14,424 bases of DNA from Burkholderiales bacterium (GTDB taxonomy: Bacteria; Pseudomonadota; Gammaproteobacteria; Burkholderiales; Usitatibacteraceae), in contig JANXWW010000140.1 of NCBI GenBank assembly GCA_025350945.1, forward strand, positions 1 to 14,424, written 5' to 3'. Position 1 is the stretch's first letter, and each line of letters opens with the position of its first letter. The position numbers and the translations under genes are program-made. The notes below the pieces were generated by a model. That model was not told where the DNA came from, ran no database searches, and was given only the letters and a program-made list of their open reading frames with translations. Below, piece after piece: positions 1 to 7,356 of this stretch.

Positions 1-1794
1 AGAATTTTTTTTGCTGCATTTCATCCTGATGCGGAGTATGTCGCGAATTCACATGGCACACATATATTAGGCCCCATGGGCCCGTATCATTCATCAATCG
101 CACTTTTTGCGTGGACTCACAGTCTCTCAAAAACTGAAACATTGCGATTATTTTGTGAAGACACTTATTCCAAACTGGGCTATTTTGACTATTGGCCACT
201 TTCCGTCAAGATGTTGGCCGAGGAAGGCGTTCGCGCTGGTATGAGCATGGAACCATTGATCGAGAAATGGACCAAGCAAGGTTGCTGGATGTATTCAATG
301 AATCATCCAAAATTGTTTGTATTGGCAGATATCACGCGAATAGTCCTTGCGCAGGCAGGCGTCGACGTTCTTCCGGGTGTTGAAGAATACGCTCATGATG
401 AGCTGAAGAATGACTACGTTTGGCCGCTCTACCGTGAAATCGGGAGGCCGCTTAATTTAGAAGGACACTATTTGTTCAAGCGCGCGGTACGGGGAGACGT
501 GTTCGACAAATCGGTTCCCATGATGGCATTAGAAGAGTTTGTCGACGCTTCTTTCGCCGCGTTTTCTAAATACCCCGTAACCGCGCTTACTGGTCAACGA
601 TCAAAGGCCGACTGGCATTTAAAATTGTTGGTGCAAGCGGAGCATCAAGCAGCTGCGTCAGGCACAGATGAGGCTGCAGAAACCCTGTTGCCGCCTAGCA
701 AGGCTGAGAATTTCGTCAGCGCAAATGCCCCAAATCAAAACCCATACCAAAACTTACCTAATTATCAGTTTTGGCGCCGCGCAGTCGAAAGATTACCGAC
801 CGCCGACGTAAATCCTGCCATCAATCCGCGCTTTACCTTGAATCGCGAGAGCAAGGTTGCAACAGCGGGAAGCTGCTTTGCGCAACACATTTCACGCACA
901 CTTTCCAAGCATGGCTTCAATTATTACGTGGCAGAAACTGCTGAACATATTGCCCAGCAAGAAGCAATTAGGCGCAATTTCGGCATTTTCTCGGCGCGCT
1001 TTGGCAACCTTTATTCAGCGCGGCAATTGGTGCAGCTTTTTGATCGGGCTTATGGTCACTTTTTGCCCTTAGAACAAGCATGGACACGTCCAGACGGTCG
1101 GTTCGTTGACCCTTTCCGCCCACAAATAGAACCAGACGGATTCGATTCGATTGATGCCTTACAGCAATCACGCGCCATACATTTCTTGGCAGTGCGAGAG
1201 ATGTTTGAGCATCTTGATATCTTTGTTTTTACGCTAGGCTTGACCGAGGCCTGGCTAAGCCGCGCAGACGGCGCGGTATTTCCGCTAGCACCTGGCGTTG
1301 TTGCAGGAGAGATGGATTTTGAACGTTACGAATTCGTTAACTTTAACGTGAGCGACGTGGTGGCTGATTTGCAGCTATTCATTGGCAAGTTGAAAACAGT
1401 CAACACGAATGCTAGGATTATTTTTACTGTATCGCCCGTTCCGCTGATCGCGACCTACGAAGATCAGCACGTCCTTGTTGCAACAACTTACAGCAAATCT
1501 GTACTGCGCGCGGCGGCAGGTGAGATCACAAAAACGAACTTGCATTGTGATTACTTTCCATCGTACGAAATCATCACCGGAAATTACAATAAAGGAAAAT
1601 ATTTTGAAGACGATCTGCGCTCAATAAGGCCAGAGGGCGTTGAGCAAGTCATGAAATTATTTTTGTCTGGTTATGCGAATCACGCGACCGCTGAACAGGA
1701 AATATCGTCAAGCCAGCAAGAAATTTTGCACGAAATGAGCCTTGCAAATAGTGTGGTGTGCGAAGAAGAGGCGATTGACAGCTTTCAGCCTTGA
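1..1794 (+). CDS. WcbI-like / GSCFA domain protein, 5' partial (surface polysaccharide modification)
   Basis: The frame is open from base 1, and the residues before the first ATG (base 76) already read like the family (FHPDAEY, then GPMGPYHSS), so the gene very likely begins outside the window. At least 598 codons remain. Codons of about 1-160 resemble the WcbI polysaccharide-biosynthesis domain (HPD, GPYHS, LGYFDYW, MYSMNHPK). From about codon 285 comes a GSCFA domain, an SGNH/GDSL-like hydrolase relative, with the signature AGSCFAQ at codons 289-295, then FTLGLTEAW and SPVPLIATY. No signal peptide can be judged because the N-terminus is missing. Members of both families sit in capsule, exopolysaccharide or LPS loci and are thought to add or remove acyl groups on sugars; the substrate is unknown. 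It ends 6 bp before the convergent methyltransferase gene. Family assignment is firm, the reaction is inferred. Confidence 0.85.
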   Translation, partial: RIFFAAFHPDAEYVANSHGTHILGPMGPYHSSIALFAWTHSLSKTETLRLFCEDTYSKLGYFDYWPLSVKMLAEEGVRAGMSMEPLIEKWTKQGCWMYSMNHPKLFVLADITRIVLAQAGVDVLPGVEEYAHDELKNDYVWPLYREIGRPLNLEGHYLFKRAVRGDVFDKSVPMMALEEFVDASFAAFSKYPVTALTGQRSKADWHLKLLVQAEHQAAASGTDEAAETLLPPSKAENFVSANAPNQNPYQNLPNYQFWRRAVERLPTADVNPAINPRFTLNRESKVATAGSCFAQHISRTLSKHGFNYYVAETAEHIAQQEAIRRNFGIFSARFGNLYSARQLVQLFDRAYGHFLPLEQAWTRPDGRFVDPFRPQIEPDGFDSIDALQQSRAIHFLAVREMFEHLDIFVFTLGLTEAWLSRADGAVFPLAPGVVAGEMDFERYEFVNFNVSDVVADLQLFIGKLKTVNTNARIIFTVSPVPLIATYEDQHVLVATTYSKSVLRAAAGEITKTNLHCDYFPSYEIITGNYNKGKYFEDDLRSIRPEGVEQVMKLFLSGYANHATAEQEISSSQQEILHEMSLANSVVCEEEAIDSFQP

Positions 1795-1800
1795 AGGGCG

Positions 1801-2498
1801 TCATTGATTTGTGAGTAGTTGTGCCAATTCAGGATTGCTTTCAGGCAACGCAATGTAATCCCAAAAACGTTGTGTAGTCGTTTCATGCCGAAACTCTTCA
1901 GCGTTCGCGATACGAACCCCAGTAATCGAATAAATCGAATAGCCGCGCGATGAAAATATTTCAAAAATCTCATCCGGATTTGAGTCATAGCCGAGGTATC
2001 CCGCAGCTCCGCATTCGAACGCTACAATAGGACGCATCTCGTTAAGAATCCGAGTCGATCCTTTCAGCACATCAAGCTCTCCGCCTTCAACATCCATCTT
2101 GATAAATTTCACATTTGCCGAAGGCGGCACTACATCATCCAGCTTACGAACCTGCACCGTAATCAACTGAAACTCCGACGGTTCGGCATTGTAGATGTGA
2201 CGTTTTTTGAGCCCGGACTCTTCGGGTAAATTTGGGATGAAATTGAATACCGCGATGCGATTGGATTCACCCAATGCGAAAGGCAAACTGTGTTGTTGAG
2301 CCCTAATTGGCTGATATTTGCAGCGAGCACCTGTCGCACGCTGGGTATAGGCTCGAACGCATAACAAGTGCCCTCTAAACCCACTAAATTGGCAAGCGGG
2401 ATCGCATGCCTGCCAATATGTGCGCCTACATCAATCACATCCGCGCCATGAAGCGATAGCTGACTATAAAATGCTGCTAGCTTCGCTTCATAGTCCAT
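1801..2498 (-). pseudogene. FkbM family SAM-dependent methyltransferase, disrupted by a -1 frameshift
   Basis: Two overlapping minus-strand frames together make one FkbM methyltransferase of about 232 aa. The first half (from ATG at 2498) has SAM motif I, VIDVGAHIGRHA, then FEPIPS and NISQLGLNN. The second half continues in another frame with FALGESNRIAVF, the FkbM hallmark IKMDVEGGELDVLKG, and a normal C-terminus ending at 1801. The join falls near 2278-2282. Adding one T to the run of three Ts on the coding strand gives a smooth reading CLFALGE, so one missing base explains the break. No classical slippery heptamer is present at the join. The family O-methylates sugars or small molecules and often accompanies glycan genes such as the GSCFA gene with which it converges. 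It is either a recent pseudogene or a homopolymer sequencing error; all key motifs survive, which favours a recent event or an error. Confidence 0.85.
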
Positions 2499-2558
2499 TT
2501 TAAATACTCTATATCAAATAAAAATATATTTTAACAGGCACGCCATGGGGTTCCGCCT

Positions 2559-2585
2559 CGCTTTTTTGTGTTTTACAAAAAAGCG
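2559..2585. repeat. Perfect AT-rich hairpin, 11-bp arms and 5-nt loop
   Basis: CGCTTTTTTGT (2559-2569) is followed by loop GTTTT and the exact complement ACAAAAAAGCG (2575-2585). It lies in the spacer upstream of the FkbM gene and about 70 nt downstream of the doubtful frame at 2658-2936. No T tract follows on either strand, so it is not a classical intrinsic terminator. It could still slow RNA polymerase, or be part of a dispersed repeat. No target-site duplication was seen. Confidence 0.6.
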
Positions 2586-2657
2586 GCAACCAGAACCTTG
2601 TGAGCAGCGCCGCGCAAGGCGTTTCAAGAATACTGCAAAGCGTCCCAGCCGTAAAAT

Positions 2658-2936
2658 TTATTGCCCTACAAAATCAACGGCCCACGCTACTGGATAACCG
2701 GCATAGCATGCTTGCGTCGATTCAAAAATTAGATTTACCTCCTGCTTAAGCGCGTAAGCCGCCATGAGTGCATCCCGATACGTCTTGTAGTTTGGCGAGG
2801 AGACGAGTATGACTGGATTTTCCAAATTACTTGAGCATGCTAATCCCGCACCCTGGATAGCTGTAAGAGCTGCGCCCTTGAGAGGGCGGGGCGGTCTCAA
2901 GTTTAACCGCCAATACCCGCGTGCTTTTTGCGGCAT
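2658..2936 (-). CDS. Doubtful small hypothetical protein, possibly the tail of a broken gene
   Basis: A 92-codon frame whose two halves look different. The first ~30 residues are rich in R, P and K (RLNLRPPRPLKGAA) and fall on GC-rich DNA containing a small hairpin (CGCCCT/AGGGCG at 2873-2888); they look like translated repeat or spacer. The last ~60 residues (ENPVILVSSPNYKTYRDALM, then LIFESTQACYAGYPVAWAVD) look like genuine protein and resemble the C-terminal end of small secreted proteins of unknown function that alternate beta strands and one helix. There is no signal peptide and no clear ribosome binding site before the ATG at 2936. The most likely reading is a C-terminal remnant whose start has been lost. 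I do not recognise the family. Confidence 0.3.
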   Translation of the reverse strand: MPQKARGYWRLNLRPPRPLKGAALTAIQGAGLACSSNLENPVILVSSPNYKTYRDALMAAYALKQEVNLIFESTQACYAGYPVAWAVDFVGQ

Positions 2937-3199
2937 TTTATCTTTAAAGTGCGCGCCAGATAAGGAGTTTCAGTGTTTTACTTTGTTGAGTTTCATAGAC
3001 AAAAACATGCGCTGGGATTGACGAGAAAACGCTCGAAGAAGAAAAATTTTGCAGGCGAAAAATAATTGGAGTGCCAATAAAAATGAGGCGAAAAAGCGCG
3101 TAATCTCAAAAAAAAATCGCGCTATTCGTAACTTATTTGTAAATTTATTTTTACTGATTGACATTTTTTCGGCCACGACTGCGCTGCACGCTCGGCGCA
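2937..3199. other. AT-rich spacer without a supported gene
   Basis: This stretch after the patatin gene is dominated by A and T runs. It holds the terminator-like hairpin at 3091-3123 and nothing else I can support. A minus-strand frame overlapping the patatin stop as TAATG runs through it, but its hydrophobic residues are simply the translation of the T-rich terminator region. Confidence 0.6.
3091..3123 (-). terminator. Probable intrinsic terminator of the cyclase-patatin operon
   Basis: Read on the minus strand, AGCGCG (3123-3118) is followed by a 17-nt T-rich loop, then CGCGCT (3100-3095) and TTTT (3094-3091). A short GC stem followed by U's about 80 nt after the patatin stop fits an intrinsic terminator, though the stem is short and the loop large. 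Confidence 0.5.
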
Positions 3200-4507
3200 T
3201 TAGGCTTTAACACCAAACTGCACCGTCCGCCCTGGGTCAAAGGTTGATACCGGAATCAATGTGGGTAGCGGGCACGCATCCGCGCTAAAGAAAATCTGCA
3301 TCTCTTCGCGCCGCGCCATGAGATCGTTATAGCCCATGTCAATTAACGCGTTGCAGTAACGGTAGTCGAATAGCATGTAGCTCGCGAGCGTGGCACCGCC
3401 TTTGCGCATGGCACCGATGCTGCGCATTAAAAATCGTATCGTGGCGGGCAGATCGCTAACGTGTTGGTGGGCGATTTCTTCCAGCGGTTCGTTCGGGCAG
3501 GCGATGCAGACATCAACATGATGCAAATTGCCGCCGGATGCCTGCATACGATCCCGATCCACGTATTTCAGCGTGGCGTTCATGCGCTGCAAAAGCTCAA
3601 CATCGACCGCGAGTGAGTCGAGAAAAATACTCGCCATCGCATGGCCCGCAATCGCGGCCAGTGAGGGATAGGTGCCCTCTTCCGCGCGATCATCCATTGT
3701 CTTCGTGAGTTTGGCGGTGCCGATGATAAATACGCGCTCTGCACCCAAATGCAGCGCGGGGCTGACGGGTGCCATTTGCCGGATGGAGCCATCGCCAAAA
3801 TATTCGCGATTGATTTTGATCGCGGGGAACGCGAATGGTATTGCAGCGGACGCCATCAAATGCTCCACCCGTAGCTGGCTCACGCGAATGCCCACGCGCT
3901 GCGAGCGCCGCCATCCTTGTACATCCTGATGCGCCTGAAAAAACGCGGCGTTCTGACCTGATGTGTAGCCCGAAGCGGTGACCGAAACCGCGCGCAGTGC
4001 GCCGGATGCGATGTGTTCGGGGATGCGTTTTAACGGAATATGCTTGCTGATTAACCGCGCCAGAGGTGAATTATCAAACAAGGAAATTTTGTTATTTTTC
4101 TTGTCGCTTTTTTTAAACGCACCGAACAAAAACGCGCTGAGCCATTTGCTGCTGTTGCGCAATACGCCGGGTAAATCGGTACGGTAAACATGGTGTGGTA
4201 AAAATTTTGTCCAAACATCCACGAGGGACGCAACGCCTTCTGCAAAATTATCAGCGTGGGTGGCGAGCAGCGCCGCGTTAATCGCGCCTGCTGAAGTGCC
4301 AGTGATAATAGGAAACGGATTTTCTTTGGGGTGGCCTAAAATTTCTGAGAGCGCTTTGAGTACGCCCACTTGATAAGCGGCACGTGCGCCGCCACCCTGC
4401 AGGATGAGGGCAATACCAGGATGGCGGGCATTGCGGGCAGGCAACGAATGTTCGCTGCTGGGTGGGCTTGATGTTGTTTCTGGTGTTTCAGTTTGGGTGT
4501 TATTCAC
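3200..4507 (-). CDS. Patatin-like phospholipase
   Basis: A 435-aa patatin-family serine lipase that would hydrolyse acyl esters of phospholipids. Near the N-terminus are the oxyanion glycine loop GGGARAAYQ (residues 38-46) and the nucleophile elbow GTSAG with Ser72. The catalytic Asp is in DGS at 239-241 after the usual ASAAIPFAFPAI, so the Ser-Asp dyad is complete. The first ~28 residues are rich in T, S, P and E and look disordered; there is no signal peptide or membrane helix, so a cytoplasmic or peripheral membrane place is likely. The start is GTG at 4507: the next upstream stop belongs to the cyclase gene and no ATG lies between that stop and the lipase domain. No strong ribosome binding site is visible, so translation may depend on the upstream gene 30 bp away. 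Chromosomal patatins of this type are common in betaproteobacteria; physiological substrate unknown. Confidence 0.92.
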   Translation of the reverse strand: MNNTQTETPETTSSPPSSEHSLPARNARHPGIALILQGGGARAAYQVGVLKALSEILGHPKENPFPIITGTSAGAINAALLATHADNFAEGVASLVDVWTKFLPHHVYRTDLPGVLRNSSKWLSAFLFGAFKKSDKKNNKISLFDNSPLARLISKHIPLKRIPEHIASGALRAVSVTASGYTSGQNAAFFQAHQDVQGWRRSQRVGIRVSQLRVEHLMASAAIPFAFPAIKINREYFGDGSIRQMAPVSPALHLGAERVFIIGTAKLTKTMDDRAEEGTYPSLAAIAGHAMASIFLDSLAVDVELLQRMNATLKYVDRDRMQASGGNLHHVDVCIACPNEPLEEIAHQHVSDLPATIRFLMRSIGAMRKGGATLASYMLFDYRYCNALIDMGYNDLMARREEMQIFFSADACPLPTLIPVSTFDPGRTVQFGVKA

Positions 4508-4537
4508 GAAGACATTCGCTGTTGATCCGGCAAAGAT

Positions 4538-5929
4538 TCAACGCCTGAGCGGCAATCCATCCGCCAGATTAATCACCGTTGCTTCCGCTGGTTTTTCACC
4601 CTCGACCGGTGCCCCGAACTGGTTGCGCGCGAGCAGGTTATAAACCTGCATCGGGCCTTTGCCCTTCACCTGAATCTGTTGCACTTCATCAAATCGATAG
4701 CGGTTGTACAAACGCCGGTGTGTGACCACATCAACTTGCGTGTGCCCGGGCGATGCTTCGGAGCACATACGGCTCGCGATATTAACCGTATCGCCCCAGA
4801 GGTCATAGCCGAATTTGCGGCGACCAATCACGCCCGCGACCACCGGCCCGGTGGCGATGCCAATGCGCAACCCCAGCGCATCGCCGTTGGGTGCGGTATA
4901 GCGCGAAACAAACGCGTGCATTTCCAGCGCCATATCGGCCATCGCATCAACATACGGAATCTGGTTGGGATCGTTCAGCTTCGAATTGTGCAACCCGCCA
5001 GCAACCATGTAGGCATCACCAATCGTTTTGATTTTTTCCAGATGATAGGTTTCGGTCAAAGAATCAAACGCGGAAAAAATATCGTTGAGCAAATGCACGG
5101 TTTCGTTGGGCGACATTTCTTCGGACATGTGCGTGAAGTTCACGATATCGGCAAACATCACAATGACATCAGCGTGACCGTCCGCTATATTGGTTTCTTC
5201 GCGTTTGAGTCGATCCGCAATCGGCTTCGGCAAAATATTGAGCAGCAGGCGGTCAGATAATTCTTTTTCGATCAGCACATCTCTGGCCTGCTCATCCACC
5301 ACCGCGCGCAGCTTGTTTCGTTCACGGGTGGAATACCACAGCAGCACGTAAACCATCGCAGAGATTGAGACGAAATTGAGCACAAAGAATACGGCAATCG
5401 TGCGCATATCCATCGAGCGCACATCCCACTGCAAGGTGTAATCAAACATGCCGGACATGGCCGTCATGAAGATATAGGCGACAAACCATGGCACCGATTC
5501 CTTCGTACCCATGATCACAATCGCGCCGACGGGCGCTAACAGCGCCCAGAGCGAAACACCGCTGGAATTAACGAAGTTACCAATCGACCATTGCAGCACA
5601 AACGGTGTGAACAGAAAAAGCGAAAGCTGCATCAAACAAAATAGCTGGAGCTTTTTTGTTTTCAAATAAAAAAACATAAAGCATGCTGACATCGCCTGAA
5701 ATATCAGCGGGATCAGCGTCGAGAAGCGTTGCCCAAATCCCCAGTAAATTGCGAGCCACAACATGGAGGCAAAAACCATCAAGCCCGATGAGAACAGCAG
5801 CATGTCGCCCGAAATTTTATTTTCTGCCGTCATCAAATTGATTGATGACACGCCCCCGCCTTCACTGACGCTGTTTGCGTCAGATTTGTCCGAACCTGAA
5901 GTGTGGTCTGCCGCACCTTTGTTATTCAT
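4538..5929 (-). CDS. Membrane-anchored class III adenylate cyclase
   Basis: A 463-aa protein expected to make cAMP from ATP at the inner face of the cytoplasmic membrane. Residues 1-40 are polar. About six membrane helices span residues 43-199 and form an input domain I cannot name. A helical linker (LLLNILPKPIADRLK, about 228-242) leads to a class III catalytic domain at about 250-435. All key residues are visible: metal Asp261 (FADIVNF) and Asp305 (GDAYM), adenine-selecting Lys301 (KIKTIGD) and Asp376 (YDLWGD), and Asn383/Arg387 (TVNIASRM) for transition-state binding. Lys plus Asp, rather than Glu plus Cys, argues for ATP over GTP. Each chain has a full set, so a homodimer is expected. A polar tail of about 30 residues follows. 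The ATG at 5929 lacks a strong ribosome binding site. The patatin gene follows 30 bp downstream, so the two are probably co-transcribed. Confidence 0.92.
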   Translation of the reverse strand: MNNKGAADHTSGSDKSDANSVSEGGGVSSINLMTAENKISGDMLLFSSGLMVFASMLWLAIYWGFGQRFSTLIPLIFQAMSACFMFFYLKTKKLQLFCLMQLSLFLFTPFVLQWSIGNFVNSSGVSLWALLAPVGAIVIMGTKESVPWFVAYIFMTAMSGMFDYTLQWDVRSMDMRTIAVFFVLNFVSISAMVYVLLWYSTRERNKLRAVVDEQARDVLIEKELSDRLLLNILPKPIADRLKREETNIADGHADVIVMFADIVNFTHMSEEMSPNETVHLLNDIFSAFDSLTETYHLEKIKTIGDAYMVAGGLHNSKLNDPNQIPYVDAMADMALEMHAFVSRYTAPNGDALGLRIGIATGPVVAGVIGRRKFGYDLWGDTVNIASRMCSEASPGHTQVDVVTHRRLYNRYRFDEVQQIQVKGKGPMQVYNLLARNQFGAPVEGEKPAEATVINLADGLPLRR

Positions 5930-6003
5930 ATCGCGTGAAATACTTTTTTATCACTTGGTTAACTTACATTGCCCTGAAAACATAATGTAGGATACTTCTA
6001 CCG

Positions 6004-6031
6004 ATTATGTCACATCAGCCAGATTGAACAA
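6004..6031 (-). promoter_or_regulatory. Candidate promoter of the cyclase-patatin operon
   Basis: Read on the minus strand, TTGTTC (6031-6026), a 16-nt spacer and CATAAT (6009-6004) with an extended -10 TG resemble a sigma-70 promoter, leaving a leader of about 70 nt. The -35 box overlaps the first copy of the GAACAATTG repeat. Prediction by eye only. Confidence 0.3.
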
Positions 6032-6044
6032 TTGGGAACAATTG
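6026..6044. repeat. Two GAACAATTG direct repeats spaced one helical turn apart
   Basis: GAACAATTG occurs at 6026-6034 and 6036-6044, with a start-to-start distance of 10 bp, and each copy contains the palindrome CAATTG. Copies on the same face of the helix between divergent genes suggest an operator for a transcription factor, which I cannot name. Confidence 0.4.
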
Positions 6045-6048
6045 CAAG

Positions 6049-6099
6049 TACGGACGTCAATCCGTATCGATCAATACGCTAAAATGGGATCTCAGCGTA
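6049..6099 (+). promoter_or_regulatory. Overlapping inverted repeats in the ilvE upstream region
   Basis: Three inverted repeats follow each other: TACGGA (6049-6054) with TCCGTA (6061-6066); CGTAT (6063-6067) with ATACG (6074-6078); and TACGCT (6075-6080) with AGCGTA (6094-6099). The second shares bases with the first and the third, so the pairings compete. TAAAAT at 6080-6085 could be a -10 box but no good -35 was found. These could be operators, or alternative RNA folds if transcription starts upstream of them. Confidence 0.35.
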
Positions 6100-6122
6100 A
6101 ACATAAAGCGCAGTCAAATTTT

Positions 6123-6126
6123 GGAG
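6123..6126 (+). promoter_or_regulatory. Ribosome binding site that fixes the ilvE start
   Basis: GGAG lies 6 nt before the ATG at 6133. It favours that ATG over the in-frame TTG at 6121, which overlaps the site, and over the second ATG at 6139. Confidence 0.7.
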
Positions 6127-6132
6127 AAGCAC

Positions 6133-7065
6133 ATGTCAATGGCAGATCGCGATGGGCTGATTTGGTATGACGGAAAAATGGTGCCGTGGCGCGATGCGAA
6201 TACGCATGTGCTCACGCATTCGTTGCATTATGGTCTGGCCGTATTCGAAGGCGTGCGCGCATACAAAACTGAAGCGTCCAATCTGGGCACCGCAATTTTT
6301 CGGTTAAAAGAACACACGACGCGGTTGTTTAATTCCGCCAAGATTTATCAAATGGCGATGCCCTATTCCAAAGATGAAATTATGGCCGCACAGCGGCAGG
6401 TGGTGCGTGAAAATAATCTGGAAAGCTGCTACCTGCGCCCGCTCGCGTTTTACGGCTCCGAGAAAATGGGCGTCTCGCCGAAGGGTGCCAAGGTACACAT
6501 CGCGATTGCCGCATGGCCGTGGGGCGCGTATCTGGGCGAAGACGGATTACAAAAAGGCATTCGCGTAAAAACATCCTCCTACGCGCGCCACCACGTGAAC
6601 GTGACTATGCCCAGAGCGAAGGTCGCATCAACCTACGCCAATTCGATTCTCGCCAATAACGAAGCAACCGATCACGGCTACGACGAAGCGCTGCTGCTCG
6701 ATACCGAAGGCTATGTTGCCGAGGGCGCGGGTGAAAATCTATTTATCGTACGCGATGGCAAAGTGGCGACGCCGGAATTAACCTCGGCACTCGATGGCAT
6801 CACGTGGCGATCCATTCAAATACTGTGTGAAGAGCACGGCATTCCGGTTGAGGCGCGCAAAATTACCCGCGATGATGTGTATATTGCGGACGAAGCGTTT
6901 TTTACCGGCACCGCTGCCGAAGTCACACCGATTCGCGAACTCGATGGACGTGTGATTGGCGAAGGCACACGCGGGCCGATCACCGAGAAATTACAAACCG
7001 CGTTCTTTGATATCGTTAACGGACGCAATCCAAAATATCATCACTGGCTCACACCAGTGAAGTGA
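6133..7065 (+). CDS. ilvE: Branched-chain amino acid aminotransferase
   Basis: A 310-aa PLP fold type IV transaminase that interconverts leucine, isoleucine and valine with their 2-oxo acids using glutamate/2-oxoglutarate, in the cytoplasm. The N-terminus WYDGKMVPW and HYGLAVFEGVRAY is typical of IlvE. The PLP lysine is Lys163 (counted from this ATG) in RAKVASTYANS, followed by NNEATDHGYDEALLLD, then EGAGENLFIV that binds the cofactor, and the C-terminal FFTGTAAEVTPI. Length matches the family (about 300-310 aa). The ATG at 6133 has a good GGAG. The zinc-finger gene begins 11 bp after the stop and waaF follows, a gene order I associate with betaproteobacteria. Only two genes of leucine breakdown (liuC, liuD) lie elsewhere in the window, in a separate unit, so a biosynthetic, catabolic or dual role cannot be told from here. 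Confidence 0.95.
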   Translation: MSMADRDGLIWYDGKMVPWRDANTHVLTHSLHYGLAVFEGVRAYKTEASNLGTAIFRLKEHTTRLFNSAKIYQMAMPYSKDEIMAAQRQVVRENNLESCYLRPLAFYGSEKMGVSPKGAKVHIAIAAWPWGAYLGEDGLQKGIRVKTSSYARHHVNVTMPRAKVASTYANSILANNEATDHGYDEALLLDTEGYVAEGAGENLFIVRDGKVATPELTSALDGITWRSIQILCEEHGIPVEARKITRDDVYIADEAFFTGTAAEVTPIRELDGRVIGEGTRGPITEKLQTAFFDIVNGRNPKYHHWLTPVK

Positions 7066-7076
7066 AGAAGACAAAT

Positions 7077-7277
7077 ATGAGCCAGCCCACTGAAGTAAAT
7101 TTGCAACCGGTGAACATAACATCAGCCGATCTGCCGCTGCATTGCCCGACGCCCTCCATGAAATTGTGGAACAGTCATCCGCGCGTGTTTATCGATGTCA
7201 CCACGACGGGCGAAGCGAAGTGTCCTTACTGTGGAACTGTCTATAAATTGTCGGGATCTGTTAAGCACGGCCATTGA
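7077..7277 (+). CDS. zf-CHCC family zinc-finger protein
   Basis: A 66-aa cytoplasmic protein with the Cys-His-Cys-Cys pattern of the zf-CHCC family, to which the mitochondrial complex I subunit NDUFS6 belongs. The predicted zinc ligands are Cys23, His34, Cys49 and Cys52 (HCPTPSM, SHPRVFIDV, KCPYCGTVY). The ATG at 7077 is preferred. An in-frame GTG at 7062 overlaps the ilvE stop and would add five residues (MKKTN) with no sign of family similarity. A purine stretch (GAAGAAG, 7064-7070) may serve as ribosome binding site. Its role in bacteria is not established. Its tight position between ilvE and waaF is a recurrent betaproteobacterial arrangement. Confidence 0.9.
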   Translation: MSQPTEVNLQPVNITSADLPLHCPTPSMKLWNSHPRVFIDVTTTGEAKCPYCGTVYKLSGSVKHGH

Positions 7278-7356
7278 TAAACCCTAGCGCTGGCGGGCAT
7301 TCGCAGGCAATTGTGCTTCGTTCTCCGCTCTGGTATTGGGGTTTTTATATTTTAGC

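Noticed and set aside
2275..2290. Programmed -1 ribosomal frameshifting in the FkbM gene.
   Set aside because: No X-XXY-YYZ slippery heptamer in the right frame at the join and no clear downstream pseudoknot.
2970..3200. 76-codon minus-strand frame starting in a TAATG overlap with the patatin stop, with a hydrophobic stretch.
   Set aside because: The hydrophobic residues are the translation of the T-rich terminator hairpin and flanking A/T runs; no family-like pattern and the terminator would cut its message.
4679..5260. 193-codon plus-strand frame opposite the cyclase gene.
   Set aside because: It lies entirely antisense to the strongly conserved catalytic domain; its His/Arg-rich sequence is a codon shadow.
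3200..5929. Reading the cyclase-patatin pair as a CBASS or Pycsar defence operon.
   Set aside because: There is no CD-NTase and no Cap accessory gene. The cyclase has ATP-selecting residues with a long membrane input domain, and the neighbours are core chromosomal genes.
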